Source: Acidobacteriota bacterium (GTDB taxonomy: Bacteria; Acidobacteriota; Terriglobia; Terriglobales; Acidobacteriaceae). From it: a stretch of 5,521 bases of DNA. Positions 5,398-5,521 of this stretch are shown piece after piece. Positions within the stretch are counted from its first letter, which is position 1. Every line of letters starts with the position of its first letter. A model generated the notes under the pieces. The model saw only the letters and a program-made list of their open reading frames with translations, ran no database searches and was not told the DNA's origin. Both the position numbers and the translations under genes were made by a program. The stretch is taken from the NCBI GenBank assembly GCA_021781255.1, contig JAJXXG010000526.1:1-5521 (forward strand), given 5' to 3'.

Positions 5398-5521
5398 GTG
5401 TAGTGCGTCATGCAGATTGAAGATTAAGAACGGCGCGTGCGCGCTTCACCTTTTCCAGGATGTCAGCGGCCTTGGCGGTCCAGATGAAGGGCTTGGGGCT
5501 TTGGTTGTGGCGGTCGATGTA
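5398..5521 (-). mobile_element. End of an IS630-type insertion sequence (partial)
   Basis: The transposase C-terminus lies at the right edge with its stop codon close to what should be the element end. IS630-type elements insert at TA; a TA at 5396-5397 precedes GTGTAGTGCGTCA (5398-5410), which I propose as the terminal inverted repeat overlapping the stop codon. The boundary is a guess because the other end is outside the window. The TA at 5401-5402 is an alternative. Confidence 0.4.
5408..5521 (-). CDS. IS630-family transposase (C-terminal end)
   Basis: Only the last 37 codons and the TGA stop (5410-5408) are in the window; the gene enters from the right edge. The peptide begins YIDRHNQSPKPFIWTAKAAD and ends ILEKVKRARAVLNLQSA. 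The pattern 'I(D/E)xxNxxPKPFxWTxxAxxIL' is the recognisable C-terminus of IS630/Tc1-mariner-type DDE transposases, just after the catalytic domain. The frame ends in a natural stop and shows no damage, but whether the rest of the gene is intact cannot be seen. The gene points toward the hairpin cluster and the gene-free region upstream of holA. Confidence 0.8.
   Translation of the reverse strand, partial: YIDRHNQSPKPFIWTAKAADILEKVKRARAVLNLQSA

Overview
The window looks like chromosomal DNA of an Acidobacteriota member, probably class Terriglobia. The basis is high GC by eye, GC-rich third codon positions, and a secreted protein at the left edge. That protein carries the pattern 'VPYEFVVGSKVLPAGTY', which I recognise as typical of a large acidobacterial family of small exported proteins of unknown function. 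The taxonomic call is inference.

Layout. (1) Positions 1-212, minus strand: N-terminal 70 codons of a signal-peptide protein that runs off the left edge. (2) 213-562: intergenic region between divergent genes, with small inverted repeats and one doubtful 37-codon ORF. (3) 563-1525, plus: a ten-helix EamA/DMT-type transporter. (4) 1626-2342, plus: a CPBP (CAAX-protease/bacteriocin-processing) family membrane protein whose catalytic EExxxR motif reads QQxxxQ. (5) 2328-3203, minus: a second CPBP protein with all three catalytic motifs intact; it overlaps the first tail to tail by 15 bp. (6) 3263-4429, minus: holA, the delta subunit of DNA polymerase III, with a TTG start behind a strong Shine-Dalgarno sequence. 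The intact CPBP gene follows holA by 59 bp and is probably co-transcribed with it. (7) 4444-5397: nearly 1 kb without a convincing gene. It holds an AT-rich patch and, at 5097-5281, six consecutive inverted repeats. (8) 5408-5521, minus: C-terminal 37 codons of an IS630-type transposase that enters from the right edge.

How the genes relate. The only housekeeping function is clamp loading by HolA. The transporter and the two CPBP proteins are membrane proteins without a recognisable shared substrate. I see no CRISPR array, no toxin-antitoxin pair, no recognisable phage gene, and no rRNA or tRNA gene. No complete new biological system stands out. The two best leads are the convergent pair of CPBP proteins, one with and one without the catalytic glutamates, and the hairpin cluster in the long gene-free region next to the IS.
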